Origin: Bolinopsis microptera
Taxonomy: Eukaryota; Ctenophora; Tentaculata; Lobata; Bolinopsidae
Assembly: GCF_026151205.1 (NCBI RefSeq)
Contig: NC_087080.1
Location: 7,792,797 to 7,856,796, forward strand
Direction of reading: 5' to 3'
Length of the DNA: 64,000 nucleotides
The translations under genes were made by a program, and so were the position numbers. Below the pieces are notes generated by a model. The model was not told the origin of the DNA. It was given only the letters and a program-made list of their open reading frames with translations, and made no database searches. Every line of letters begins with the position of its first letter. The stretch's first letter is position 1. Shown piece by piece: positions 37,601 through 48,594 of the stretch.

Positions 37601-38858
37601 ACCTACAAGACAAGTTTGCAATGGAGACAGGCCAGGGCAGCACCTACGTGACCGTCATGTTCGTATCATTTATAATCGGATCAGCTGGAGCAGGGTACAT
37701 TCTACAAATGGGCTGGGTGTCCAACTTTAACACAATGATAGTCGGAGCTCTCCTTTCCACCATAGGACTCTTCCTCATCTTTCCTGGACAACATTTGTGG
37801 GGTTTGTTTGACATCGTCCCTAAGTTGGCTTACGCTGGGACATTTTTCGTCGGGCTTGGAACCCAACTCATTTCCATTGCTGCACTTCCGGCGTTGGAGG
37901 AGACACAAGTGACCCTCGCGAAAAGAAGATTCACCAGAAAGAACAAGTCCCAGGCCTCATCTCTGTGGATAATATCGTGGATGCTATCAGTGTATGCTGG
38001 TCACCTGGTGGCTCTGATGGTGATAAAGTTTATGACATACACTCAAGGATGCTGGCTGGTTGCTGGATGCTCTGGCCTCTCTGTTTGTATCTGTGCTGTT
38101 TTAGAGGTGTTCGCCAGGAGATCTCGTGCTCGTCTGGTTAAACCAGTGGAATAGACTGCAAAGTGAACTTGAGAAAGCTGAGTTATTGATTTAATTGACT
38201 CACATGATAAGGGGTCGTTCACCTTTTACTTTATCAATTTTTTTGCAATCATTCAACCGTATAGTCTATGTCATAAGCGAATGATTTTATAATTTATTTT
38301 CTTATCACGTAATATAATAATCTTAGTTTACGATAAATTTGTCAATGTTCAATCCTTGATTTTTCCGAACGTTCATTTGTGTATTAATAAATTTAATAAC
38401 CACTATTTGAATCGTGTTAAATAGTCGTTTTAATTGTTATACACCAGGACTAGAGAGTTAGTGATACAATTGGCAATCGTGAAAAATGTAGGGAATTGTG
38501 ACGCTGCTTCAAGGAATCTGCCCTTCTGCCCTCTTCCAATAAGTATATTACTAGATTTGTAAACGTGTGAAGACTAGTGTTGACCAATTTATCGGCAAAA
38601 ATCTATCAAATTTGGTGCATTTGCCCAAATATGGGCATATGGTTTTTGGCTCATAACTCAGTCATTTTTTGTCCAATCTGGATGAAAATTCATATACGAG
38701 TTCAGGGGACCACTAGCTGCACGTATAACACCTAATATATGGGCGCGGGCACCGGTGGGCGGTTGAGGTTCGGGACCCCCTCAAAAGTTTGGTCATGGGC
38801 CCTAGTTTGTTGGTCAACTGTTATGTCCTAATCAAATTTCACAAATATTTCATGCCGA

Positions 38859-38889
<31 letters not shown>

Positions 38890-41800
38890 CTTAATCGAGG
38901 GCGTTTATCTTATACATTTTTATTGGCTCAAAATGATTGGAATCGCTTGAAACACGGAGAAAAGTAGTTTGAGGCCACTGTGTCTGCTGAATGGTACGAG
39001 AAAACCACTTTCCCTGATAACAGTAACACTACACAGAACTCAGAGGCAGGTTGCTCAATATACATGGCGAAATGCTATAAAGCTGGACACAGCAGCTGTG
39101 CTAACATCGTATGGATGCAACGAATCCTGATTTCTATCGTAATTCTTAACTTTCTTAATGCAGCCTCCCCCAATAATTATGAATCGATTGAAATTTGCCT
39201 TGCGTCACAGCGAAGGTACGTGTTTTTCGATCTAGGAAAATATTTGGAACATCATTCAAGAATTCAGGAGACATGTACCTTGCTCGGAAATTAGATTATG
39301 AAATAATCCATTAATCAAAAAATTGAGTCAAAGTCAACTGGATCACATGAAAAACTTGGGGAATTGGGACGTTTGAAATGGTATATATTTCCATTTGCAC
39401 TTGTATTCTACAAATCCAACGGGTGATCATTGCAAATAAATAGTGGTATCGAAAATCTAAAATAGTTTATTTTACAGCCACTGTGGGTATTCTAGAACGT
39501 TGTTGAGAGGGCCAATTCAAAATCGCCAAATTTTGATCAATTTACCAGGTGATACCGGTCTCTTTATTGTGATGCCCACTGCCCAGTGCCCACTGCAACA
39601 GTCAACTAAGGTTTCTGAGTTCAATTCAGATTAAAGGAAAGATTTAATGGTTCCTTAGCCTGCTGTATAAAATACAGCAGGCCTTAGCCTTACAGCAGGC
39701 CTTAGCCTGCTGTATAAATACAGCAGGCTCGTATTGAAAATAATAAAAATTAAGTGAAATTTATTATCATATTCATAAGCTGGAATAGCGTATTTTTACA
39801 ACGGCAGCAGGCTTCGACCATCACTCTGAATAACAATTTGATTAACTAAAACGGCAGTTTACAGTTTAAAATATAAGTATCATTCATAATTCAAGCATTG
39901 ATGACAATACTGAGCAAGAGTTCGACTAACATAGACTAAACGAAATTGACGAGTGCTGTCAAAATAACAAAATTTAAGACAATATTGCCACAATTTAGTA
40001 TCTGCCGAGCATAGAGGCAGAGCACAGTGGAGTTTGTACGTTCAACTTGCAGCAAACGCCATATGGCTTACAATACTGTCCATAAATAATAGGGGTCTAG
40101 AAAACGAAGCTGGTTTGCCCGGTGATTGAAAAAATCAATGAAGTTCATTGACTTTTTAAATACCTTGATGTCGTGGAGTTACCAGATGGACTCTTCAAAT
40201 GAGATCACCTGGCCAACCAGCTTCGTTTTCTAAACCCCTATTATTTAAGGACAGTATTTTAAGCCATATTAAGATATTATGGTGTTTGCTGCTAGTTGAA
40301 CGTACAAACTCCACTGTGCTCTGCCTCTATGCTCGGCAGATACTAAATTGGCAGATACTAAATTGCTCCCCATTGCATCTGGTCCGAGTCTGTTAGCACA
40401 GATCACCTGGGAGTGGTAACACCACAAAACCGTTAATTGCCTGTCAGTGCTATATCACTGGGGGGTCGGTTGCTGTGGCGGCGAGAGGATGCGATTGCTG
40501 GGTGGTGCTCGGTGATGCTGTCTTGTGGCAGGGTCATCTGTGTGTCACTCACGGTTCACCATTTTGTCCAAGTCTTGGTTGCCCTGTGTAATCGAGCATT
40601 TGCTTGGTGATCTTGTCTCTGACATGATCACTTACGGTTTAATTTTGATTCCCTATGGGCTTCAGAAGCTCTGCATGCTTTAACTTTACGTATCGAACCT
40701 AACCACCAGCTTGCTGGTGTCTGGACAGAGCGCTTACTTCTTGATGTCGGTGCTGCTTCTGGATCGGGTGCGAAGGTCCGGCAAACCATCCACCTTAAAT
40801 CAAACCGCTACAGAAACGTCTACAGTGTCATTCAATAGTATTATACGTGGAGGCGCAGGTGGAGTGATGACGGCGACTAGGCAAAGCCGAAAGGACCCTA
40901 GTAGCTTGATGTCTGTTTGCAACTCCCGTAAGAGCCGACGTAAACACTGTAAATACAGAATTCCTTCATCAGATTTGTCATTTGTAAACAGACAGTCAAG
41001 TATGTCTAATCCTGTAAATATTGTAAAGAATCCTCTCTGTATCAGTACATGGAATGTTACTTCTCTTGTCAGTAATTCCAGTAAGATGTATCAATTAGGA
41101 AAAGGTTTTGATGATTATGGACTAGAGCTCCTTGGGGTAACTGAAACACATATGGCTGGATCAGGAACTCAGACTTTGGACAATGGGGCTGTTTTGGTTT
41201 ATTCTGGCAGGAGCGATGGAGTACGGAGAGAAGGAGTTGGTGTTGTTCTTTCCAAAAAGATGAAGAATACTCTCATATCATACACCCCTGTATCAGGACG
41301 GGTTATGACTGCCCGTTTACATAGCAAACACATCAACATTAGTGTTACAGTTGTGTATGCTCCAACTGAGGATGCAGAGATCAGTTTAAAAGACTCATTC
41401 TACAAGGAATTGAATGATGTTCAATCGGGACTACCTGCACATGATATAAAGATAGTTTTAGGAGATTTTAATGCTCGTGTTGGAAGGGATACTGATGCTC
41501 ACCCTGGTGTTATAGGAAAACACTCATATCACATAGAATCAAATGATAACGGAAAACGGATGCTAGATTTCTGTACTATGCACCAGCTGACGATCGGAGG
41601 CACACTCTTTGAACACAAAGATATCCACAAGACAACATGGAGATCCCCAAATGGTAACACCGTCACTCAAATTGACCATATGTGTATTTCAACGAGATGG
41701 AGCCATTCTTTGCTTGATGTCAGGAGCATGAGAGGAGCAGATATAAATACTACTCACTATCTGGTAAGAGGATATGTATCTATTAAACTTAAGTGTCCTC

Positions 41801-44800
41801 AGAAAAGAAAGAAGCGTGTAAGACAGCCTGCTTTAGAGCACCTGCGTGATAGATCTAAGAGCCAGGAATATAGTAACAGAATAGCTGAAGAGTACTATAA
41901 CAACGATCAGGAGCATGGAAACTCTCCTTTAGAAGAACAGTGGAAGAAATTGAGAGATATAATAACTGATGTTTCATTTGAAGTGCTGGGTGAAAGGGGC
42001 CGGAAAAAGAGAACAGAGCATCTCTCAAGGGATACTAAAAATCTCCTAAAAGAACGAGGGGAGATTAAAAAGAAACCCAGTACTGCTGAGAACCGTGCTA
42101 AGTACTCGCGGATTAACGGCCTTGTTAGGCAGAACTGTAAAAGAGATGATAATGCTTGGGCTGTTAGAGTAGCTGAGGAATTAGAAGATGCTGCCAAGCA
42201 GGGTCAACAAAGAGATGTTTGGCAGAAAATAAAATCCTTAACAAACAAGAGAGTAAACAGATCTGCGGCAGTGCGGGATAAGAATGGGACACTTATATCA
42301 GATCCCGAAGCTCAGTCACATCGCTGGGCCGAATATTTTGAAGAACTCTTGACGCCAGCAGCAAATGCGGTGGATTTCACTATATTGGATCAGGATGAAA
42401 AGTTACTTTCTTTTGAATACCTTAGTAATGATGATGAACCACCGTCCTTGTTTGAAATTGAGGAAGCTATCAAGAAGTTGAAGAACTACAAGAGTGCTGG
42501 AATTGATGAAATTTCAAATGAGCAGTTAAAGTACGGTTCTTCTGGACTTCTGCCTTGGTTAAAGGATCTTTTTGAAACTGTGTGGAAAAGTGAGGACATT
42601 CCTAATGATTGGAGAAAAGGAATAATCACCATCATCCCAAAGAAAGGGGACCTCACATATTGCAACAATAACAGAGGTATAACGTTACGCTCAACTGTAT
42701 CAAAGTTATTCCAAATTGTGTTGTTAAAAAGACTGAGTAATGGGCTTGAACAATTACTCAGAGAGAATCAGTGTGGTTTCAGGAGAAACCGTTCTTGTAT
42801 AGATCAGCTGTACTCACTTCATTGTATAATACACAATTGTATAGAATTCAACGTCCCTTTGTACATAAACTTTATTGATTTTAAAGCTGCTTTTGATTCA
42901 ATCAATCGTGACTTTATTTGGAAAGCTTTTGAACATTATGGTCTTCCGACAAAATATATCAATGTTTTCAAAGCGTTCTTTAGAGCAACTGAAAGTGCAG
43001 TTCGTGTCAATGGAGAATTGACAAGATGGTTTTATGTCGATTCGGGAACTGGACAAGGTGATGTGCAAGGGCCCCCCATTTTTAATCTTGTACTTAACTG
43101 GGGATTAGAACTTGCAGAGAAGTTTAAAAATATATCCCGTGGTTTTACTCTTCAGTACAGACAAAGTTCCAGACAACCGGAAAAATGTGTCATTGATCTG
43201 GACTATGCTGATGACATCGCAGGAATGGATAACACTGTTGAAGGACTGCAAGAAACTACGGACAATATTGCGAAATACTGTGGGCTCGGGGGTTTAAAGA
43301 TGAACGCAAAGAAAACAGAGATCATGGTCATTGGGAAAGATACATCGCAGCACCCACTCCCAGAGAATAGGACCATAGATATAACTGTCGATGGAAACTC
43401 TGCAGTCTGCAAAGCAGGTCACTCAATTCACTTATCTGGGTGCCAAAATTACATCAGATGGCAAGATTGATAAAGAAATAAGTGTCAGGATTGGAAAAGC
43501 AACTTGAGCTTTTAACCAACTCAACAACATTTGGAAGAATAAGAACATAAGCATTAACAACAAAGTGCGAATCTACATCGCAGCTGTTCTTACCATTCTG
43601 ACCTATGGATGTAAGATATGGAACACGACTCAAGTGCAGACAAGAAGATTGGAGTCTTTCCATCAGTACTGCTTAAGAAGAATCCTGAGAGTGAGGTGGT
43701 TCCATAGAGTAAGTAATGAGGATGTTTTGAGTGATTAAAGAACTAGTTTTAATTTAATAACTTAACACGCGAGCCAGAGAGCTCATACGACCATACGTGG
43801 TGGTAAAGTAAGATCAATTTATAGGGGAAGGTGGGGGGGGGGGGGCCAATGACTACCAATGGAGACTTTTGGGGACTAATGGGGACTAAAAATCATGGGG
43901 ACTAGAGGTCAACTCGTTGACGTAATTCACCATTTGTCCCCATAAGTCCCCAGAATTTTTGACAGTTATTTATGGTTTTCAAGTTAGTTTAATAACGATA
44001 CGATCGAGATGTTTTGTCCAAGATAAGAGTAGGATAAATCTAAATGGGGACTAATGGAGACTTTTGGGGACTAATGGGGACTAAAAATCATCTAAATGGG
44101 GACTAATGGAGACTTTTGGGGACTAATGGGGACTAAAAATCATGGGGACTAGAGGTCAACTCGTTGACGTAATTCACCATTTGTCCCCATAAGTCCCCAG
44201 AATTTTTGACAGTTATTTATGGTTTTCAAGTTAGTTTAATAACGATACGATCGAGATGTCCCCCCCTTATATAAGGTGCGATATAATTTCTAATTGTAGT
44301 ATTACATATAACGGATTCAGATAGCTGGTCTAAATTTAAAATTACTTCAACGTGCAAGTTCACGGCCAGGTACATATTATGAGGATTTAATTTAGGTCGT
44401 GTGACTGCGCGCGTAGCGCGCGCCAAAACACACTACAGATAAATTACAAAACGTACTTTAATAACTTTCTAACATGAATTTTGCTAGTCGCAAGAAGATC
44501 TTGTAGAAATGTCCCACAATCGCAGAATTTCACCCACCTTTTTCTGAATAAATATTCGAGATATGTAGCAGTTTCCCTGATCAGAAACTCAGCCACACAT
44601 TTCGTATCGAGGATCCCTGACTTGAACATGTCCTGCAGATCAGCAACAAATATACTCATGGTAGGCGGCAGAGGGGCATAGAATGACTGAAATGTAACTG
44701 TTTTAAAACCAAGAAATGAATTTTATTCGTGAAATCATGACATGATATATACTCAAAATAGTTTCTGACGTTTCAGTGAGTGAACCCGCCCATAATATCA

Positions 44801-47800
44801 AAAGTTCGCCCTCAATGGAGACGCAATACGGTCAAGATAACAATGATATAACAGTGATAGGTCATATTATGGTAAGTGCCACTAAGTATAACAATGACAC
44901 TAACCTGATACATAAAAGCCAGGTCGATTAAGCCATTGTGGGTTACAACAGGGCACTTCGCTTGCAGTATTGCAGCAAACAGATCCCGTATCGGCTCTGG
45001 TGATTTCTTTTCTGAGGAATATTAAAGGTGTTTTGATATTCCTGACATTGTAATTTAAACCTTCAATTTGATGCGAAAGAAAAAGTAGTCTAGATATTAT
45101 GTTGTGTATAAGCAATGAACCGATGAAGCGTATAGACTTCTTTACATAGGACTGTTTGTGAAGCAGCACTAAAAACATATGATAGTATGCATGTATATGC
45201 AACATATATGTATGGTTTCCAAACTATACTGCGTGCAATATGTACATTTACGCTTTGCGATCTGCATCAGCCGTGATATTACAAATAAAGCAATTTGGAC
45301 CTAATGAAATGCTATTGAATCGAGAAAGTGTGTTTACCTTTGAAAACGATCATATCTTCTGTAGAGGGCGTGTAAGATACTCCTTCTTTGTACTGCTTGT
45401 TGAAATCAAATCCGTGTTCCACTAAAAACTGTAGGGCGTCTGAAATATAATTATAATTATTGGACACATATTACGATTTACAGTATTAACTTTCGATTTT
45501 AGACTTAACTGCATTATCTTGAACGATAATTCGATTAATTATGTGGCCATATGTTATATTCTATATGCGAGTCATAAGATGTGATTGTGTGATAACATGC
45601 AGAGATAATATGTACTTGTTGCAGGATCAACTAGATGCTTATCATAATACCATAAGATTGTGTTGACTGTTTCAATGCTTCACAAATAAGCAGACGATTT
45701 ATTGACGGGTTTCGGTAAATGTATCGGACGATTACTGTTAAGTAGTCTATTTTAAGAGTAACTATTTAAGTTAAAACGATGGAAAAAAAATCACAATGAA
45801 GGTATTTAGGTATAGGTAAAGTTTTGATGTAGGCGAAACAAAAAGCTCACTTCTAACCTGGTTCGACAGTGTAATTGTCCCTGCTGAGTAGCAATATATT
45901 ATAAGTCTGAACGTAGTATTCAGGTTCTGGTTCGTCACGCGTTACACGCCAACATGACACGCCCAGTGCTAGAACAGAGCGAGTCTTTGCTGCTTCAACT
46001 ATTGCCGTATACCGATCATCCACTGATCTGAACATTTGAGATGGTAAATGCAGCAATTGGTTCCCGTAATTATGAATAATTCATGTAAAATTTCAAATGA
46101 ATTTATACAAGACATGCAAAATGAAATCTAGCATGTCCACTTTGAGGGTATATAATATAATGAACTGTTAAGTGTAAAATTAGCTGCCTAACCTTTGAAA
46201 ATTCCTCTGGGCACTAGTACTGGTGTAGTGTCTGAAAATATAATTACACTATCATTTTATGCCCTTTTATCTCTACTCTTATTATTTACATACATGATAT
46301 GAAATGTCTTTCTGTAATATTATGTATATAATATATTATACTTTCGTATAATATGTATATTATACTTTCGTAAAGCCACACCCATATTTACCATATCCTC
46401 TGAGTAACAGTTTTGTGGGGAGGCCGACAAAGGAGGGCCCCCGATTATTAGGGGTCAGATCATATGACGGATAATTAGTGATGTGACGTATAATTAGTGA
46501 CGTGATCCATCAGTAGAATTTAATTGACCCAGAAATGAGCTAGATATAGGGTAGAGTTCACATGTCAATTCTGTAAATCATAGCTGTACATTAAGAAGTA
46601 AACATGATCTGACTGCTCGACTCGTATATCACATAAGGAACGGGAGCTCTTGCTAAAGGGGGTTCTCGTATCAAGGGATGTGAGACGTACGTGCCAAAGG
46701 CATGAAATAACTTACTATATGGGCGATTTCACGTAAAGTAAATTAGCGTATCAATCTTAATAGAATCTCAATTTACCGAGTATCTCGTTATAATCAAAGT
46801 CTAATCAATCTAATATTTACTGTAACACCTTCCCTTACTCCATGCCTTATACCACTCTGAAGTCTAAATCTCCCATATTATATTACAAAACTAGAGACTT
46901 TAGGGCGGGCTTCTCAGAATTGGCAAAAGCCGGGCTAAAATGCTGCATTATATCTCTTACATTTATATTTACAACATGTGCTAAAACATTAAAAAGAGGT
47001 CATGTGACCAATTTCAGGGCACCTTATTGGCTAGTATCGAGCTTGGTTGATATTGAGTAATATTTCCTCATGAAAATGTGGTACATACTCGTATACGCCC
47101 TTCTATAAATGTTCAGGTCTAATTCACAGCCGTGAATTACCCTCTAAAAATAAGAAACCCTATTTAGAGAGAATTCTGACACCATGTCAGAGAAGAAGCG
47201 ATGAAATGCAAGAGGTAGGTATTTAGAATAACATCCTTCGTCAATAAGTGGACATGCCAGAAAAATTACACGCATTTTTTAGATTTCTCAGATTTTTACT
47301 TACTTTTTCATGAGGAGTTTTCTGTCGCCCAACCCGCTTAGTTCCTGAGGATACATAACGTTAGGAATCACCGAACTGTAGAAATATTCTCACACTTTCT
47401 ACAGATTTTCAGTTCTCATTCTCAGTATTGTTAACCAGTTTATCATAGAAGGAATGCGATAACTCGTGAAAGTAACACTTATTTACGGAAGTATACGGTA
47501 TTCAACGTAATACGATACTATCACCAAGATTCTTTAAATCTATTACCAAGCTTAACTCTATTAAATAGGCCACAGGGCGTAGGACATTATTACGTAATCT
47601 CACTAGATGTGAGACATGTTGAATTGTACGCTGAGTATTGTTGGCAATTAATATTTTAGAACGTGTCTATTGATACGTCTGGCTTGAAGCCATCATTAGA
47701 CTAATCACCCAAAATCGAGTATAATCACAGAGCAGATAATGAGATTATTAACAATTATCAACCAACCAGATCGATAGCAATGAAGGAAGCGTATTTGACA

Positions 47801-47931
47801 GAATGTATGAGGGAAGGCCACACTTCCTTGATGTTGGACGCCAGGACTTGAACCACCGGAACTTTAGTCTCGCTCAAACCTTTAGTAGGAGCTTTAGTAG
47901 GAGGAGGAGGAGGGGGTGCCGGGTCTGTCAT
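27979..47931 (-). CDS. TOE1: TOE1 (target of EGR1) deadenylase, ten exons across 20 kb
   Basis: Exons: 47931-47767, 47344-47304, 46231-46193, 46027-45858, 45439-45338, 45011-44905, 44686-44538, 29075-28925, 28741-28549 and 28286-27979. Every junction is AG/GT with compatible phase, and the sum is 475 codons (474 residues; human TOE1 is about 510). TOE1 is a nuclear 3'-5' exonuclease that trims the tails of snRNAs and other small RNAs. The DEDD residues are Asp54 and Glu56 (FIAIDL|ELSGLG, split by intron 1), Asp202 (HNGLIDLAF) and Asp235 (GILDTKCVAEF). TYLEYLFRK follows. A CCCH finger, Cys304-x8-Cys313-x5-Cys319-x3-His323, is split between exons 8 and 9. A basic stretch (HDHKSKKHK) may be a nuclear signal, and the C-terminal CHRAGVDAFMTGF motif is conserved in TOE1. 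Exon 1 has a poly-proline run. Exon 3 adds about 13 residues not typical of the family. Intron 7 is 15.5 kb and contains other genes. Confidence 0.93.
29076..30464. other. TOE1 intron 7, first part: foldback at 29208-29355, no gene
   Basis: AGGGACAAAAGGATTTCGCG at about 29208 is mirrored at about 29336-29355 (CGCGAAATCCTTTTGTCCCC), with two more AAATTTCGCG/CGCGAAATTT pairs between them, forming a small foldback element. An 85-codon open frame at 29564-29821 has no recognised domain. GTGCCGCCAGA is repeated in tandem at about 30112-30145. Nothing else is identified. Confidence 0.55.
30465..31643. mobile_element. TTAA-flanked foldback element with ~460 bp arms and G24/C36 ends
   Basis: TTAA at 30465-30468 is followed by 24 G, and the right end is 36 C followed by TTAA at 31640-31643. 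The arms are inverted copies of about 450 bp: TTCACCCTGATTTTTTTGTG against CACAAAAAAATCAGGGTGAA, and GGACCCCAACCGCC against GGCGGTTGGGGTCC. A central spacer is about 290 bp. TTAA flanks recall piggyBac-type target duplications. There is no ORF. Its right end lies about 30 bp before the ATG of MFS copy B, replacing the upstream sequence that copies A and C share. Confidence 0.85.
31674..33545 (+). CDS. Major facilitator superfamily transporter, copy B (nested in TOE1 intron 7)
   Basis: Exons 31674-31815, 31958-32119 and 32461-33545 join in phase 1 to 463 codons. The protein begins MGVYISGPSKERGKALLVF, differing from copies A and C in the first ten residues. The rest keeps the same helices, the glycine-rich helix (HLGGGLCILVSGYVYQ) and the conserved EGYASAIITPYLQDKF. 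It differs from copy A by scattered substitutions (CCKATVTCC versus SCKTAVTSC) and ends with a different tail (PLEYHVV). No stop or frameshift is present. It lies on the strand opposite TOE1. The foldback element just upstream has displaced the ancestral 5' flank, so its transcription may differ from the other copies. Confidence 0.8.
33546..34842. other. Flank of MFS copy B with a palindrome at 33662-33842; no gene
   Basis: The text ATATACGATGAATGATTTTA followed by TAATTTATTTTCTT is mirrored after about 50 bp, and the outer arms (ATTACCAGTGGGATAATGCG) pair imperfectly with CGCATTATCTCACCGG. The sequence from about 33870 to 34140 recurs after copy C (38330-38575). The stretch near 34430-34470 recurs inverted upstream of copy A (about 24785-24830). 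So the duplicated unit includes these flanks. Confidence 0.6.
34820..36155 (-). mobile_element. 5'-truncated non-LTR retrotransposon, CR1/Jockey-like RT without RNase H
   Basis: The open frame (in-frame sequence from about 36155 to the stop at 34843) starts inside the RT fingers (FSQYGFRAGHSCEHALLEAQ). It includes [32 protein letters not shown] and YFADDANL, then a thumb and C-terminal region. No RNase H follows. The 5' end, with endonuclease and ORF1, is missing. It lies between MFS copies B and C, in sequence that also flanks copy A, so it inserted into copy C's upstream flank. The coding frame is open over about 1.3 kb, which suggests a young insertion. Confidence 0.85.
36278..38154 (+). 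CDS. Major facilitator superfamily transporter, copy C (nested in TOE1 intron 7)
   Basis: Exons 36278-36419, 36567-36728 and 37088-38154 give 457 codons. Exon 1 has the same start as copy A (MEFNVSGLDKERGKALLVF), and the 5' flank also matches copy A (GGATTGCTAACAATTAAAGTTGAAATGG). At the third exon a 4-base insertion changes the ancestral TTTAGGTCAGGGTTTGG into TTTAGGTCAGGCCAGGTTTGG. The old acceptor at 37077 would give a frameshift, whereas the new CCAG|GT at 37087 restores the frame at the cost of two residues. The remainder is open and closely similar to copies A and B. The substrate is unknown. Confidence 0.8.
38155..38577. other. 3' flank of MFS copy C, duplicated from the copy B flank
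   Basis: The sequence after the stop first matches the flank of copy A (TGAGAAAGCTGAGTTA; AAGGGGTCGTTC), then from about 38280 the flank of copy B, including a shortened remnant of its palindrome (CGAATGATTTTATAATTTATTTTCTT). No gene is visible. Confidence 0.55.
38578..38894. mobile_element. Half copy of the G/C-tract foldback element
   Basis: The sequence matches the right arm of the element at 30465-31643 (CAAATTTGGTGCATTTGCCC, TTTTTGGCTCATAACTCAG, CGAGTTCAGGGGACCACTAG, GTTTGTTGGTCAACTG). It ends in 30 C and TTAA at 38891-38894. The left arm and spacer are missing. It begins abruptly within the duplicated flank, after GACTAG. Confidence 0.8.
38895..40440. other. TOE1 intron 7, repeat-rich: small palindrome (39660-39728) and hairpin (39989-40352); no gene
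   Basis: CCTTAGCCTGCTGTATAAA-ATACAGCAGGC is repeated and mirrored at 39656-39728. A longer hairpin has arms at about 39989-40112 and 40217-40352: TATCTGCCGAGCATAGAGGC pairs with GCCTCTATGCTCGGCAGATA, and CTAGAAAACGAAGCTGG with CCAGCTTCGTTTTCTA. A 104-codon open frame at 38980-39294 has no recognised domain, and I do not call it a gene. Confidence 0.6.
40441..43740 (+). mobile_element. RTE-like non-LTR retrotransposon, near full length ORF2 with late frame breaks
   Basis: A single frame from the ATG at 40744 to 43470 encodes an apurinic-type endonuclease (STWNVTSL, VTETHM, VVYAPTEDAE, LGDFNARVGR, TQIDHM) followed by RT (DWRKGIITIIPKKGD, QCGFRRNRSCIDQL, FIDFKAAFDSINRDF, LDYADDIAGMD). Near 43425 the frame shifts, and the C-terminal part continues in another frame (GAKITSDGKIDKEISVRIGK). 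A TGA then stands where Trp is usual, and the text runs on to WFHRVSNEDVLSD near 43738. It is therefore inactive, but only recently so. The endonuclease/RT arrangement without RNase H fits the RTE group. Sequence from about 40441 to 40743 may be its 5' region. Confidence 0.85.
43820..44275. repeat. GGGGACT-rich repeat, two ~200 bp copies between G-tract and C-tract ends
   Basis: The segment TTTTGGGGACTAATGGGGAC...TCATGGGGACTAGAGGTCAACTCG...CCATTTGTCCCCATAAGTCC...AACGATACGATCGAGATG occurs twice (about 43860-44018 and 44102-44258), separated by shorter direct copies. GGGGACTAATGG and CCATTTGTCCCC give internal inverted pairing. A G13 tract at about 43832 and a C6-7 tract at about 44259 bound it, followed by TTATA. 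It is probably another foldback element with a tandem internal duplication. Confidence 0.7.
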
Positions 47932-48594
47932 TTTGTCTTAAATCTGAACACACGAACTATTTTGAGAATGCGGTATGGAATGTGTACAAAGATAATATGC
48001 AAAACTTGTAGTCGCATTAGTAGGGGCATGTTTATTTTTAATTGTGCGTGAAACATAAAGAACTCATGAGAAGAATGTGTAATATGCGATTCCAGCGTTA
48101 AGAATTGAACGGTAACTTGATTAATGCCGACGGTATTTTAATCGGTGTAATTCCGACATTCCTGCACATATCTGATATCTCGGCTGGAAGTTATCGGAGT
48201 ATTGTCTGGGAGTACAAGAAAAATTGTTTAATTTGTTGGGTATTTCAAAAGTTTGGAGACTCACACTGCTCATTTTCTGTATATTTTTTATACATGTTTC
48301 AGAATACGTTTAAATATCAAAGCCATCAATTCATACCCCAAATATAATACCGACAATCCTGGAATGTCACTTAACAGTAGTGTTTTAAACACCATTTATT
48401 ATTATCATGCCACTCTTGAAATTAATGCCAGAAGTGATACAAAGTGTATGAAAGTAACAATAACTTTAAGTATCAAAAACTATAAAAATAATACACCTGA
48501 TCCTACCCACTGCAAATAAATTAAACACAATTAGGTGACACGGGAGAAATAGGTAGGTCACGTGATCCCCAAATTGCCCTACTATTCTACTCCA
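47932..48594. other. Intergenic region between COX10 and TOE1
   Basis: About 660 bp between two minus-strand genes. It should hold the TOE1 promoter and the COX10 3' UTR. A short plus-strand frame at 48105-48347 has no recognised domain. Confidence 0.4.

Noticed and set aside
38980-39294. 104-codon plus-strand ORF (begins MSAEWYEKTTF)
   Set aside because: It follows directly on a foldback remnant and has no recognisable motif, signal or flanking gene structure.
44226-44426. Separate genes at 44444-46056 suggested by several short minus-strand frames
   Set aside because: The frames at 44444-44659, 44900-45205, 45336-45440 and 45853-46056 resolve into TOE1 exons 4-7 by phase and family motifs. 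The one at 44226-44426 has no support.
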